DNA of 38,658 nucleotides, taken from Chlamydiota bacterium. GTDB taxonomy: Bacteria > Chlamydiota > Chlamydiia > Chlamydiales > JAJFMA01. Both the position numbers and the translations under genes were made by a program. Position 1 is the stretch's first letter; each line of letters begins with the position of its first letter. Under the pieces are notes generated by a model, which worked only from the letters and a program-made list of their open reading frames with translations, had not been told where the DNA came from and searched no databases. The stretch covers positions 1 through 38,658 of the forward strand of contig JAJFMA010000065.1 in assembly GCA_021772415.1 (NCBI GenBank), given 5' to 3'. Below are positions 1 through 8,157 of this stretch, one piece after another.

Positions 1-46
1 GTAATTATGTCGCACCTACAGCGCTCAGAGTGTATTTTGACCTTTA

Positions 47-92
47 CCCCGGGCTACGCCCGGGGCTATACATCTTGCTGGCCTTTCAGGCC
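47..92. repeat. GC-rich double hairpin in intergenic DNA
   Basis: A perfect 8-bp stem (47-54 with 58-65, loop TAC) of CCCCGGGC/GCCCGGGG type is followed by a 4-bp GGCC/GGCC hairpin (80-83 with 89-92). It sits downstream of the 3' end of the minus-strand methyltransferase gene. It lacks a T-run, so it resembles a palindromic intergenic repeat more than a canonical terminator. No second copy was seen in this window. The rest of 1-153 shows no convincing gene. Confidence 0.45.
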
Positions 93-153
93 GCCGGAAA
101 ATGTGCGAGATCATATGGGATAATGGTCATTTCATCATCAAGGTGCTATTTCC

Positions 154-1314
154 TTACACTCTCTGCAGAGCGGCGGCAAAGAAGCCATCCATCCCACCAT
201 CCGTAGGCAGTGACGTAAACGGGGTCCCTACAACTTCAAGGTTGTGGGCTTCCGTTAAGTACTCAATCTGGTGGATATTCTCGTCTTTGAGAATGCTACA
301 CGTAGCATATACCAATGTGCCACCGGGTTTAAGATAACGTAGCGCCTTACCCACAATTTCACGCTGCAGAGCGACAGTAGCCTCAAAAGCATCGCGGCTA
401 AAGCGCCATTTCATGTCTGGATTACGGCGCAATGTTCCTGTGCCGCTACAGGGGACGTCGGCAAGGACCCAGTGACAGCGCCTCTTAAGCTTGGCCAACT
501 GTGGGCTTTGGGGATGGAGAATTTGAATGTTCTGCACGCCAGCGCGCCGTAAGCGCTTTTTCGCCTCCGCCAACGGCCTTTCACGTACGTCGTGAAGGTA
601 CAGCTGCCCCTGATTGTGCATGCCCGGGCCAATAGCAAGGCTCTTGCCTCCGGCCCCAGCACAGTAATCGAGGACATGCTGATTCGGCAGTGCCGCCACT
701 AGGGACGCAACCAGTTGGCTGGCCTCGTCTTGGACTTCGAAGAGTCCGTCCTTGAACTCTTGCATTCCCAAAAAATTGAGCCGTTTCTGGAAGGTCATGC
801 CAGCCGGAGCTTGGGCCGTTGCAGTGACGGCGTAGCCCTCCCCAAGAAAATGTTCTAGCAGCTCGTCACGCGTGGTTTTCAGAGTATTGGCTCGGATTGT
901 CGTCGGAGCAGGAGTATTGAGGACTTGAGCAAGGGCTAAAGCTTCAGCTTCCCCATAATCATTGACGAGCAGCTTATATAGATTTTTTTGGCAACTTGCC
1001 CTGATATAAGCGGGGATGTCTTCCTGCTCAAAATAGTGCTTGGGGTCTGCGTTAGCGTATAACGCAATGCGCTTGTCCCAGGTAATCGGTCCGTCGAGAA
1101 GATAGTCGAGAAGTCCGCGCCAGCGCATAATACCATACGCTGTGTCGGCAAGGTAGCGACGGTCTTTGGATCCCAACGCCTTATGACTGCGGCAGTAGCC
1201 GCTTAAAAAGCGATCCAAAGGTCTATTTTGAAGAGAATAACCCTCAAAAATTTTTAGAAGATGCTGATGTCTAAAGTGTTCTGATGACATAGCCCCTATT
1301 GTGACGTTTGGCAT
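154..1314 (-). CDS. RsmB/NOP-family rRNA (cytosine-C5) methyltransferase
   Basis: SAM-dependent RNA m5C methyltransferase of the RsmB/NOP2/Sun family, probably acting on 16S rRNA in the cytoplasm. The 386-aa protein has an N-terminal NusB-like region (about 30-130), the SAM-binding stretch VLDYCAGAGGKS (about 214-225), the family motif DVPCSGTG (286-293, Cys289) and YATCS (336-340, Cys339, the expected catalytic cysteine). It ends with the usual DGFFAAALQRV-type tail. E. coli RsmB is somewhat longer (429 aa). The start at 1314 has no clear Shine-Dalgarno sequence; an in-frame ATG at 1290 is the alternative. The gene stands alone, divergent from the DoxX-like gene. The exact target cytosine cannot be told from sequence; RsmF-like specificity is possible. 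Confidence 0.9.
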   Translation of the reverse strand: MPNVTIGAMSSEHFRHQHLLKIFEGYSLQNRPLDRFLSGYCRSHKALGSKDRRYLADTAYGIMRWRGLLDYLLDGPITWDKRIALYANADPKHYFEQEDIPAYIRASCQKNLYKLLVNDYGEAEALALAQVLNTPAPTTIRANTLKTTRDELLEHFLGEGYAVTATAQAPAGMTFQKRLNFLGMQEFKDGLFEVQDEASQLVASLVAALPNQHVLDYCAGAGGKSLAIGPGMHNQGQLYLHDVRERPLAEAKKRLRRAGVQNIQILHPQSPQLAKLKRRCHWVLADVPCSGTGTLRRNPDMKWRFSRDAFEATVALQREIVGKALRYLKPGGTLVYATCSILKDENIHQIEYLTEAHNLEVVGTPFTSLPTDGGMDGFFAAALQRV

Positions 1315-1366
1315 AGATTATGTATAGATACAGAAAGAAATTGTATTGAAATTAGGAGGGCAAGTC

Positions 1367-1807
1367 ATGAAAAGTCTTGCGATGATGTTGGGGCGCTGGC
1401 TCCTTTGCGGCATCTTTCTATATTTTGCCGTCGACAAATTACAGCACTGGGAAAGCACTTCTTCGATGCTTGCTTTGCGCGGAATCCAAATGGTGCCTGT
1501 AGTGCTTTCAACCGTAGTAGTGATCGAATTAGTGGGAAGTCTAGCGCTATTTTTGGGGTCGTGGACACGCTTCAGTGCCATGATTCTAGCGCTGTATCTG
1601 ATCCCGGTGACCATTCTCTTTCACGATTTCTGGACTTTAGACGGTGTTGCGCTCTATGCGGAACTCGAGATATTCCTGCGCAATTGCGCGATTATCGGAG
1701 GACTGCTTTACGTGTTCGCTACCGGTCCCGGAAAGTTCAGCCGCGACTATTCCATCGTGCGTAAGCGCAAAAAAGAAGAAGCATTATACGAAGAACTCGA
1801 AAACTGA
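1367..1807 (+). CDS. DoxX-like small integral membrane protein
   Basis: This 146-aa protein has about four hydrophobic segments and the general layout of the DoxX/DoxD superfamily: an early amphipathic TM with LLCGIFLYFAVDKL, then a middle ELVGSLALFLG segment and FHDFWTLDG in the loop before the last helices. The ATG at 1367 is chosen over an upstream in-frame TTG (1346) because TAGGAGG lies at 1353-1359 just before it. The C-terminus is charged (RKRKKEEALYEELEN) and presumably cytoplasmic. Family members have been linked to redox or detoxification roles, but no specific reaction can be assigned here. It is transcribed toward lnt, with a 116-nt gap. Confidence 0.75.
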   Translation: MKSLAMMLGRWLLCGIFLYFAVDKLQHWESTSSMLALRGIQMVPVVLSTVVVIELVGSLALFLGSWTRFSAMILALYLIPVTILFHDFWTLDGVALYAELEIFLRNCAIIGGLLYVFATGPGKFSRDYSIVRKRKKEEALYEELEN

Positions 1808-1923
1808 TGATTTTATGTGCGAGTGGGAACCTAAGTGGAGTCAGTCTCGACCCCTCTCCCTCTTGATCTCAGCGCATGCAACTGCTACTCTCCCTCCCCT
1901 TACAAGGGAGGGAGATCCTTTAC

Positions 1924-3591
1924 ATGAGTTTACCAGTCAGATTTTTATTATTAACAGTCGCGTGGATTGTTGTGGCCTTTGGGCAGCCTGGTATGCTGTG
2001 GTGGTTTGGTCCACTAGCAGCATGCGTGGGATATGCGCTCGTGTGGCGTGTAAGCTTGTTTTGGGAAAAAAAATCCCACCGTGCTGTTGTAAGTGGAGTG
2101 TGGTTCACATGTGTCACTGCTACGCAGCTGACATGGCTTCTGTCTCACGAATACGGCTACATCTACGCAGTGTGGGTGGCCTTCAGTGTGATGACCGGCG
2201 GCCAGTTCGCTGTAGTGAGCTTACTTATATCCCCACGTCGCCTCCGTAGCCTTTGGCTTGCTCCCGTCGTGGGTGCCGCATGGGTTGTCGGCGAATGGGC
2301 ACGCCTCTTTCTCCTGTCTGGCTACACCTGGAACCCCGTTGGACTGTCCCTAGCAAGTAATGTCTATTCCCTCCAGATGGCATCGCTGTGGGGCGTCTAT
2401 GGTCTCTCTTTTTGGGTGATGGTCGTCAATGTGCTAGCGCTGCAAGCGTGGATGCTGCCACCGCGCCGCATGCTGCGTACAGCATTCGCTGTAGGAGTGT
2501 GCATCCCCTACTTCTACGGTGCCGGGCAGCTTGTGTGGCATCAACAACCCGATAGCAGTGACACCCTTTCAGCACTCGTTGTACAGCCGAATTTCCCCGT
2601 TAAACATGAGCCCCCTCACGGTACTCCACACAGACGTATCTACCATACTCTTGGCCAATGGTCACAGATCCTCGATCTCATAGCCCCACACCGCGAAGAA
2701 AATATCGATCTGCTTGTTCTCCCTGAATACGTGGTGGAGATGGGCACCGACTGGCCAGTATATCGCCACGAAGCAGTACAGTCCATTTTTGCTGCGGCTT
2801 TCGGTAGCGATGTCAAGGAGCGCATGCCAGCCCCACAGTCCCCAGTGGCTGAAAAAATCCAAACCCAGAGAGGGGCGCAGTGGATGGTTAGCAACGCCTA
2901 TATCGCCCAGTCTCTTGCAGACCTGACCGAAGCCCACGTCGTTGTAGGCCTACAGGATGAAGAGGGCACATCCGAAGAGGACTTTCACACCTACACCTCA
3001 GCGCAGTGTTTCGCCCCAGCATGCGGAGATCGCTGCCGCTACAACAAGCAGGTGCTGCTGCCGATGGGTGAGTATATCCCCGGGGCGTGGTGCCGAGGGC
3101 TCGCTAAGCGCTACGGTGTCGTCGAGTCCTTTTCCCCTGGGACCGAAACCAAAGTGCTCTCCTGTGGATGCACACCCTTCGGTGTATGTGTCTGCTACGA
3201 GGAGACTTTCGGAGACCTGATGCGTCAAAATCGTCTACTCGGCGCGCAGATGCTCGTCAATATTACCAACGACGCATGGTATCCAAACTCTAGGCTCCCA
3301 CGCGTGCATTTTGAGCATGCGCGCCTACGTACTGTGGAAATGGGCGTCCCTCTGGTAAGGGCTGCCAACAACGGAGTCAGTGGCGCCATCGATAGCCTCG
3401 GGCGCGATACTGCAGTTCTTTCCGACGCGAATGGAAACGCAATGCATGAACAGAGTGGCGCTCTCCGTATTGATGTCCCCCTACATCATTACCATACTCT
3501 TTATACTCAAGTGGGTGATGGGCTTGTCGTCGGTTTAGCTATTCTAACCCTCTTTCTCGCTTGGCGTATGAGAGGCGTAGCTAAGCTGTAG
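1924..3591 (+). CDS. lnt: Apolipoprotein N-acyltransferase
   Basis: Transfers a fatty acid from phospholipid to the N-terminal cysteine of diacylated apolipoproteins in the inner membrane, the last step of lipoprotein maturation. The 555-aa protein has a multi-TM N-terminal half (to about residue 215) and a periplasmic nitrilase-like domain. The nitrilase triad is visible: Glu268 in LPEYV, Lys375 in YNKQVLLPMGEYIPG and Cys424 in VCYEETFG. The ATG at 1924 is preferred over 1876 because GGGAGGGAG precedes it and MSLPVRFLLL is a sensible first TM. It heads the lnt-lpxC-fabZ-lpxA-fmt cluster, the same neighbourhood as in Chlamydia (CT534 onward). A further hydrophobic segment lies near the C-terminus. 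Confidence 0.94.
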   Translation: MSLPVRFLLLTVAWIVVAFGQPGMLWWFGPLAACVGYALVWRVSLFWEKKSHRAVVSGVWFTCVTATQLTWLLSHEYGYIYAVWVAFSVMTGGQFAVVSLLISPRRLRSLWLAPVVGAAWVVGEWARLFLLSGYTWNPVGLSLASNVYSLQMASLWGVYGLSFWVMVVNVLALQAWMLPPRRMLRTAFAVGVCIPYFYGAGQLVWHQQPDSSDTLSALVVQPNFPVKHEPPHGTPHRRIYHTLGQWSQILDLIAPHREENIDLLVLPEYVVEMGTDWPVYRHEAVQSIFAAAFGSDVKERMPAPQSPVAEKIQTQRGAQWMVSNAYIAQSLADLTEAHVVVGLQDEEGTSEEDFHTYTSAQCFAPACGDRCRYNKQVLLPMGEYIPGAWCRGLAKRYGVVESFSPGTETKVLSCGCTPFGVCVCYEETFGDLMRQNRLLGAQMLVNITNDAWYPNSRLPRVHFEHARLRTVEMGVPLVRAANNGVSGAIDSLGRDTAVLSDANGNAMHEQSGALRIDVPLHHYHTLYTQVGDGLVVGLAILTLFLAWRMRGVAKL

Positions 3592-3652
3592 CCCTTGCCT
3601 TTATCAAGCATTTCACCTAGTATGTAGCCTACTTTTCCCTAGAAAGGGGAAC

Positions 3653-4567
3653 GTGACCGGCGGTGACAAAATTATGGGTACTGTGACCACTCTTTTTCGT
3701 AAACAGCGTACCGTGCGCTCTGGCGTCAGCTATTCGGGTATTGGACTCCATACCGGCGAGCTCGTTACCTTGCGCCTATGCCCCGCACCTGCGAATACCG
3801 GTATCGTGTTCCAACGTCACGACCTGCCCCATAAGCCTCGTATTCCTGCTACTGTGGACCATATCCTTGATACCAGCCGCAGCACAACACTAGGGGTCGG
3901 CGACGCCCAGGTACACACCGTTGAACATGTCCTCGCCGCAATTCGCGCCTATGACCTCGATAACGTGATTGTCGAAATTGACGGTATCGAACCTCCAGTA
4001 GGGGATGGAAGCTCCAAAGTTTTCGTCGAAATGATCGAAGAGTCCGGCGTCGAAGAGCAGTCCGCATCCATCGCCGTTCGCCGCCTTAAGGAACCCGTCT
4101 ACTACTCCGAAGGTGATATCCACCTCATCGCCTTACCTAGCGAAGAAGGGTTTAAGGTCAGCTACACCCTTAATTACCCCAATAGTGAATTACTTAAAGC
4201 CCAGTACTACACCTTCGACCTTTCCCCCGAAGCCTTCAAAACCGATGTAGCCCCCTGCCGTAGCTTCGGACTCTACCACGAAATAGGCCCCCTACTCGAT
4301 CGAGGTCTCATCAAAGGATGTAGCCTCGCTAATGCCGTCGTTATCAAAGACGACGTAGTCTTCAGCAAAGGTGGACTCGTCTTTCCTGACGAAATGGTGC
4401 GCCACAAGGTGCTGGACCTTATTGGAGATATCTCCCTAGTTGGCTTCCCCTTCCAAGCTCATATCGTCGCTATCCGATCCGGTCACGCGACCCATAAGAT
4501 CTTTTCCAGAAAACTCTATAAAGCATTCATGATGATGGAGAAACTTGATGGTCAACGCAGCCCTTAA
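3653..4567 (+). CDS. lpxC: UDP-3-O-acyl-N-acetylglucosamine deacetylase
   Basis: Zinc-dependent deacetylase, the first committed step of lipid A synthesis, cytoplasmic. The 304-aa protein shows SYSGIGLHTGE at the N-terminus, TVEHVLAA (zinc ligand His), the VRHKVLDLIGD block (further zinc ligands and Asp) and SGHATHK (general-base His) near the C-terminus, all expected of LpxC. The length is normal. GTG at 3653 is kept, but AGGGGAAC lies very close to it, so ATG at 3674 (297 aa) is a real alternative. The 3' end overlaps fabZ by 20 nt, implying translational coupling. The lpxC-fabZ-lpxA order matches the chlamydial lipid A locus. Confidence 0.96.
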   Translation: MTGGDKIMGTVTTLFRKQRTVRSGVSYSGIGLHTGELVTLRLCPAPANTGIVFQRHDLPHKPRIPATVDHILDTSRSTTLGVGDAQVHTVEHVLAAIRAYDLDNVIVEIDGIEPPVGDGSSKVFVEMIEESGVEEQSASIAVRRLKEPVYYSEGDIHLIALPSEEGFKVSYTLNYPNSELLKAQYYTFDLSPEAFKTDVAPCRSFGLYHEIGPLLDRGLIKGCSLANAVVIKDDVVFSKGGLVFPDEMVRHKVLDLIGDISLVGFPFQAHIVAIRSGHATHKIFSRKLYKAFMMMEKLDGQRSP

Positions 4568-5015
4568 AAAGCTAAAGACCCTAGGTATCAAGGAGATCCT
4601 GGAGATCCTGCCTCACCGTTATCCCTTCCTTCTTATCGACAAAATCCTTGATGTCGATACCGAAAAGGGAACCGTCGTCGCACAGAAAAATGTGACGATG
4701 AATGAGCCTTTCTTCACAGGACACTGGCCCGAACGACCGATTATGCCCGGGGTACTTATTCTCGAAGCTATCGCGCAAGCCGGCGCTGTGCTCGCTTGCC
4801 TACGTGCCAAAGAGGACAAAACTGCTGTTCTCTTGTTTGTTAAAAATGGCAAGTTTCGACACCCTGTCGTACCTGGGGACGTACTCATTATCGAAGGGGA
4901 ACAACCCCACTTCAGCAGCAAAGGCGGCCGCTTAATCGGCAAAGCCCGTGTTGGTGACAAAATCGCTGCACAAGTCGAAATAGGCTACGCCTTCATCGAC
5001 CACGACGCAGTGTAA
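4548..5015 (+). CDS. fabZ: 3-hydroxyacyl-ACP dehydratase FabZ
   Basis: Dehydrates beta-hydroxyacyl-ACP in type II fatty acid synthesis and competes with LpxA for the hydroxyacyl-ACP pool. The 155-aa hot-dog fold protein begins with LPHRYPFLLIDKI and carries the signature FFTGHWPERPIMPGVLILEA, which holds the catalytic His and Glu. ATG at 4548 is chosen over the in-frame TTG at 4545 because TGGAGA lies six bases upstream. It overlaps the end of lpxC. Placement inside the lipid A cluster is common among Gram-negative bacteria and in Chlamydia (CT532). Confidence 0.96.
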   Translation: MVNAALKKLKTLGIKEILEILPHRYPFLLIDKILDVDTEKGTVVAQKNVTMNEPFFTGHWPERPIMPGVLILEAIAQAGAVLACLRAKEDKTAVLLFVKNGKFRHPVVPGDVLIIEGEQPHFSSKGGRLIGKARVGDKIAAQVEIGYAFIDHDAV

Positions 5016-5032
5016 AGGTCTATTTTGGAGAG

Positions 5033-5062
5033 GAGGGGTCGCTACTAGTAGCGCAGCCCCTC
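5033..5062 (+). terminator. Hairpin between fabZ and lpxA
   Basis: A two-part stem pairs GAGGGG (5033-5038) with CCCCTC (5057-5062) and, inside it, CGCTA with TAGCG around a four-base loop. It is followed by TGTTTATAGTTTT, a weak T-rich tail. It could attenuate transcription between fabZ and lpxA or act as an RNA-processing site. It is not a textbook terminator. Confidence 0.4.
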
Positions 5063-5120
5063 TGTTTATAGTTTTAACGCGGTGGCGGGGAGCCACATTT
5101 ATGATAGAGGTGTGCTGTCG

Positions 5121-6002
5121 ATGAAAAGATCGAAAATCCATCCGCTGGCTGTTGTCGAAGCTGGGGCGAAAATTGGGGACAACGTCACAATCGAGCCCTA
5201 TGCCGTAGTAAAAAAACATGTCACTCTTGAAGATGACGTCGTCATAAAAAGTCATGCCTACATCGATGGGTACACCACTATCGGGGAAGGCACTCAGATC
5301 TACCCCTCAGCAAGTATTGGCACTAAACCACAGGCTTTGAGCTTTCGCGGCGAAAAGACACAGGTGCGTATCGGTAAGCACTGCGAAATTCGTGAGTTTG
5401 TGACGATTAATTCGTCGATTCACGAAGACTCCTGCGTGGAAATCGGTGACCACTGTATGCTCATGGCCTACTGCCACATCGCTCACAACTGCTCACTCGG
5501 CAACCATGTCATCATGAGTAACAACGCAACACTTGCGGGACATGTCTCAATTGAAGACTACGCTATCGTCGGCGGCATGACGCCAGTCCACCAGTGGGTG
5601 CGCATTGGCCGCTACGCCATGGTCGGCGGGCTAAGTCGTGTGACACATGACGTTCCTCCATACACCCTAGGAGCCGGTATTCCTTTCAAATTTGGAGGAC
5701 TGAACCTCATCGGGCTTAAGCGACATGGGTTCCCTTTAGAGGTGCGTAGAGAGCTTAGCCGAGCTTTCCGCTTCATGTACCGTTCCCACCTGCATTTCGA
5801 TGACGCTCTCGCTTCCTGTGAACGTGAACTTGATCCTTGTCCCGAAGTCCAGCACTGGATTCGCTTCTGCCGCGAAACAGAGCGAGGTCTCATCGGACTT
5901 CAAGGTAGCGTTGTACACGGAGAAGAAGGGCTCGAGGACGAACAGAAGAAAAAGAAAAAAACAAAAGCCTCTAAAGAAGAAGAGGTCGGGGTGCTCCTCT
6001 AG
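5121..6002 (+). CDS. lpxA: UDP-N-acetylglucosamine acyltransferase
   Basis: Transfers the hydroxyacyl chain from ACP to the 3-OH of UDP-GlcNAc, the first step of lipid A synthesis. The 293-aa protein has left-handed beta-helix hexapeptide repeats (about residues 8-190) and the LpxA active-site segment MAYCHIAHNC followed by NHVIMSNNATLAGHV, with the catalytic His. The C-terminal helical domain follows. ATG at 5121 is preferred over an upstream TTG-type extension at 5082 because GAGGTG lies nine bases before it and the protein then starts MKRSKIHPLAVVE, as in other LpxA. It is longer than E. coli LpxA (262 aa) because of a Lys/Glu-rich tail of about 25 residues. Its stop shares one base with the fmt start. 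Confidence 0.95.
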   Translation: MKRSKIHPLAVVEAGAKIGDNVTIEPYAVVKKHVTLEDDVVIKSHAYIDGYTTIGEGTQIYPSASIGTKPQALSFRGEKTQVRIGKHCEIREFVTINSSIHEDSCVEIGDHCMLMAYCHIAHNCSLGNHVIMSNNATLAGHVSIEDYAIVGGMTPVHQWVRIGRYAMVGGLSRVTHDVPPYTLGAGIPFKFGGLNLIGLKRHGFPLEVRRELSRAFRFMYRSHLHFDDALASCERELDPCPEVQHWIRFCRETERGLIGLQGSVVHGEEGLEDEQKKKKKTKASKEEEVGVLL

Positions 6003-6937
6003 TGAGGATAGTATATTTTGGAACGCCACAGTACGCTGCGGATGTCTTAGACTACCTTCTTGAGCATGATGTCGATGTTTGTGCCGTCGTCACACGGCCA
6101 GATAAGCCCAAGGGGCGCTCTGGTACACCTGTGCCAACACCCGTTAAAGAAGTGGCGCTTAAACATTCATTGCCACTACATCAGCCTAAGCGCTGTTCCA
6201 ACCCCGAATTTGTTGACATTCTTGCGACCTATAATGCAGACCTTTTTGTTGTTGTCGCCTACGGTGAAATAGTCCGCGATAACGTTCTAGAGCTACCTCC
6301 TAAGGGTTGCATCAATGTCCATCCTAGCCTCCTACCCAAATTCCGCGGCGCCGCACCCATTCATCGTGCGATCATCGATGGCCAAACAAAAACGGGTGTT
6401 AGTATCATGTATATGGTGCGCGAAATGGATGCCGGCGACGTCATTAAGCAAGCCGATATTGATATCGACCCCAATGTGACTATGGGAGAGCTCGAACTCG
6501 ACCTGCGACGCCTCGGTGGACAGCTGCTTCTGGAGGTCATTAGGGACGTCGAAGCTGGGCCCATCTCTGCAACACCTCAAGATCCAAGCGGCGTGACCTT
6601 TGCAGCAAAAATTGAGCTTGAGGAGTGTCAGTTGGATTGGTCACTGCCGGCACAGCAGCTGCACAATCTCGTTAGAGGTACAAACCCCTACCCAGGGGCG
6701 TGGTGCACCATACACATACGTGGCCAAGAAAGACGTCTTAAAATTCTCCGTACCGAAATAGTCGCCAACGCCACAGGTAAACCGGGAGAAATCCTCAGCT
6801 ACGGCAACGATGGCCTTGTCGTTGCTTGTGGAAGCGAAGCCCTGGGCCTCATTGAAATCAAGCCCGAAGGCAAACGCGCCATGAGCGCCGAGTCTATGAT
6901 GCGGGGCATCCCCCGCGACGACTTCCAAGTCGGCTAA
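6002..6937 (+). CDS. fmt: Methionyl-tRNA formyltransferase
   Basis: Formylates initiator Met-tRNA using 10-formyl-THF. The 311-aa protein begins MRIVYFGTPQYA and contains INVHPSLLPKFRGAAPI, the conserved formyltransferase signature with the catalytic Asn and His. A downstream Asp lies in MVREMDAGDVI, and a C-terminal tRNA-binding domain runs from about residue 205. GTG at 6002 overlaps the lpxA TAG by one base, with GGGGTG upstream, so translation is probably coupled. It closes the envelope cluster; in C. trachomatis fmt (CT530) holds the same place. Confidence 0.95.
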   Translation: MRIVYFGTPQYAADVLDYLLEHDVDVCAVVTRPDKPKGRSGTPVPTPVKEVALKHSLPLHQPKRCSNPEFVDILATYNADLFVVVAYGEIVRDNVLELPPKGCINVHPSLLPKFRGAAPIHRAIIDGQTKTGVSIMYMVREMDAGDVIKQADIDIDPNVTMGELELDLRRLGGQLLLEVIRDVEAGPISATPQDPSGVTFAAKIELEECQLDWSLPAQQLHNLVRGTNPYPGAWCTIHIRGQERRLKILRTEIVANATGKPGEILSYGNDGLVVACGSEALGLIEIKPEGKRAMSAESMMRGIPRDDFQVG

Positions 6938-7282
6938 CATTTTAGGTTATCCTAGCAACACGTGACTATCTGAGGCACTCAGATTGTCCTCATAAGGCCC
7001 TCCGGGCCTCAGAACCAGAGCCGACTCTGTGGGCTCGGTGGAGAATTTTCGAATGCTAAACTCCACCACGCGCAACAGGCTCACACCTCTTTATAATCCG
7101 TAAACAATCTTGCGCTACACTACTGTGCCTTGAATACGCTGCGCGTGAGACTAGACAACGATTAACGCTATTTCGCAGCGCACGGAATCGACAAAGCGCA
7201 CGTAGAGACCAGCTGAGACCTTTACAAGAACGGTTTCCTAAGTTAGACTGCCCTCCTTCGTCTAATGGAGAGTGGGAGAACC
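6938..7282. other. Intergenic region after fmt with an array of hairpins
   Basis: No gene is visible. Three perfect short hairpins follow one another: TCTGAG/CTCAGA (6969-6974 with 6978-6983), AGGCCC/GGGCCT (6995-7000 with 7004-7009) and GAGCC/GGCTC (7018-7022 with 7032-7036). They lie directly downstream of fmt and could end transcription of the envelope operon, although no long T-run follows. The remaining bases up to 7282 presumably carry the promoter of the paralog array; I could not identify convincing -35/-10 boxes. Confidence 0.5.
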
Positions 7283-8095
7283 ATGGCTGTTCAAGCTGTG
7301 CTGTCTGGGCTGTACGGGTCGGAAGCATTATTACCAGGAATACCTGGAGGGAGAACCTCGGATTCCTCAGGGCAAAGTAGTTCCTGTTGCGGATACTACT
7401 ATCGGCAAATGTCGCAAGCCCTAGGGGTGGTGACCAACATCGCGTCGATAAGCGAGTGCTTTCACAGTACTGTGAAATTCCTCATTTGCTTCTCCGCTGC
7501 GGTACACCCCAAAATATTTTTGGAAAAGCTGTCGGTGACGATGATACAGGTCGATGAATTCGTCGATGGTGTAAGAGTGTTCGACGACATAAGAAAGCTT
7601 GTTGGGCTTGAATATGTAACGAATTTCCGAGAAGAGCGCTATGCCAGCGTTCTAAGCGATATCGCTATGCTCGGATCGGACCTGGGGGCTGCTGTAAGCT
7701 TGGCGGGATTCCTTAACATTGTCGACACCGATAGAATTGCTCGGGCAATAGGAAGCGTTAGCGTCTTCGGAGTGAAGATGCCTCAGATTGTGCCCCAAAT
7801 TATAGTAGGTACTATATCCCTGGAGCTCCAGACCATTGCGTTTTTGTTTATGGGAGTGCAGTCGGCAGTAGACCTATCCAACGGAGATACTAGTCGACGC
7901 AACATGTTGTGGCTGGCGACGAGTATCTGCGAAATTGTGCACAAGGTTTTCCTACTGGCATTCACCATCGCCGTGACCACCACTGGTGGTATCGTAGCAG
8001 CGGGTGTGCTTGGGATGATCGCCAACGGACTAGGTGTCTGGGCAGCATATGAAGATGTTTTCGGGCCTCCGCCGGCCACACAGAAACAGGCCTAG
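7283..8095 (+). CDS. Cap1/CT529-position hydrophobic protein, paralog 1
   Basis: A 270-aa protein of unknown function, first of four paralogs in the fmt-rplC interval. It shares VDEFVDGVRVFDD (90-102), GSVSVFGV (157-164), a GDTSRR acidic turn (201-206) and TTTGGIVAAGVLG (232-244) with its relatives; the last block is identical in paralog 4. Two long hydrophobic stretches (about 168-197 and 222-256) give the bilobed profile typical of chlamydial inclusion membrane (Inc) proteins. No cleavable signal peptide is evident. ATG at 7283 is chosen over 7265 because GGGAG lies just upstream. In C. trachomatis this interval holds only CT529 (Cap1), so an Inc-like, type III-secreted role is inferred. 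It probably forms an operon with paralogs 2 and 3. Confidence 0.7.
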   Translation: MAVQAVLSGLYGSEALLPGIPGGRTSDSSGQSSSCCGYYYRQMSQALGVVTNIASISECFHSTVKFLICFSAAVHPKIFLEKLSVTMIQVDEFVDGVRVFDDIRKLVGLEYVTNFREERYASVLSDIAMLGSDLGAAVSLAGFLNIVDTDRIARAIGSVSVFGVKMPQIVPQIIVGTISLELQTIAFLFMGVQSAVDLSNGDTSRRNMLWLATSICEIVHKVFLLAFTIAVTTTGGIVAAGVLGMIANGLGVWAAYEDVFGPPPATQKQA

Positions 8096-8157
8096 AGAGG
8101 TTGAGGGCTGCTTGGGCAAAGCCTATGCAGCGAAAGAAACGAATATAAGGAAGGAAG

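Noticed and set aside
154-171. The 18-mer TTACACTCTCTGCAGAGC occurs both here and at 36210-36227.
   Set aside because: The first copy encodes the conserved C-terminus of the methyltransferase and contains the palindrome CTCTGCAGAG; chance or local convergence is sufficient, so no element was called.
1644-2249. 201-codon open frame across the DoxX-lnt junction.
   Set aside because: It overlaps both genes out of frame, and lnt has visible catalytic motifs and a strong ribosome-binding site.
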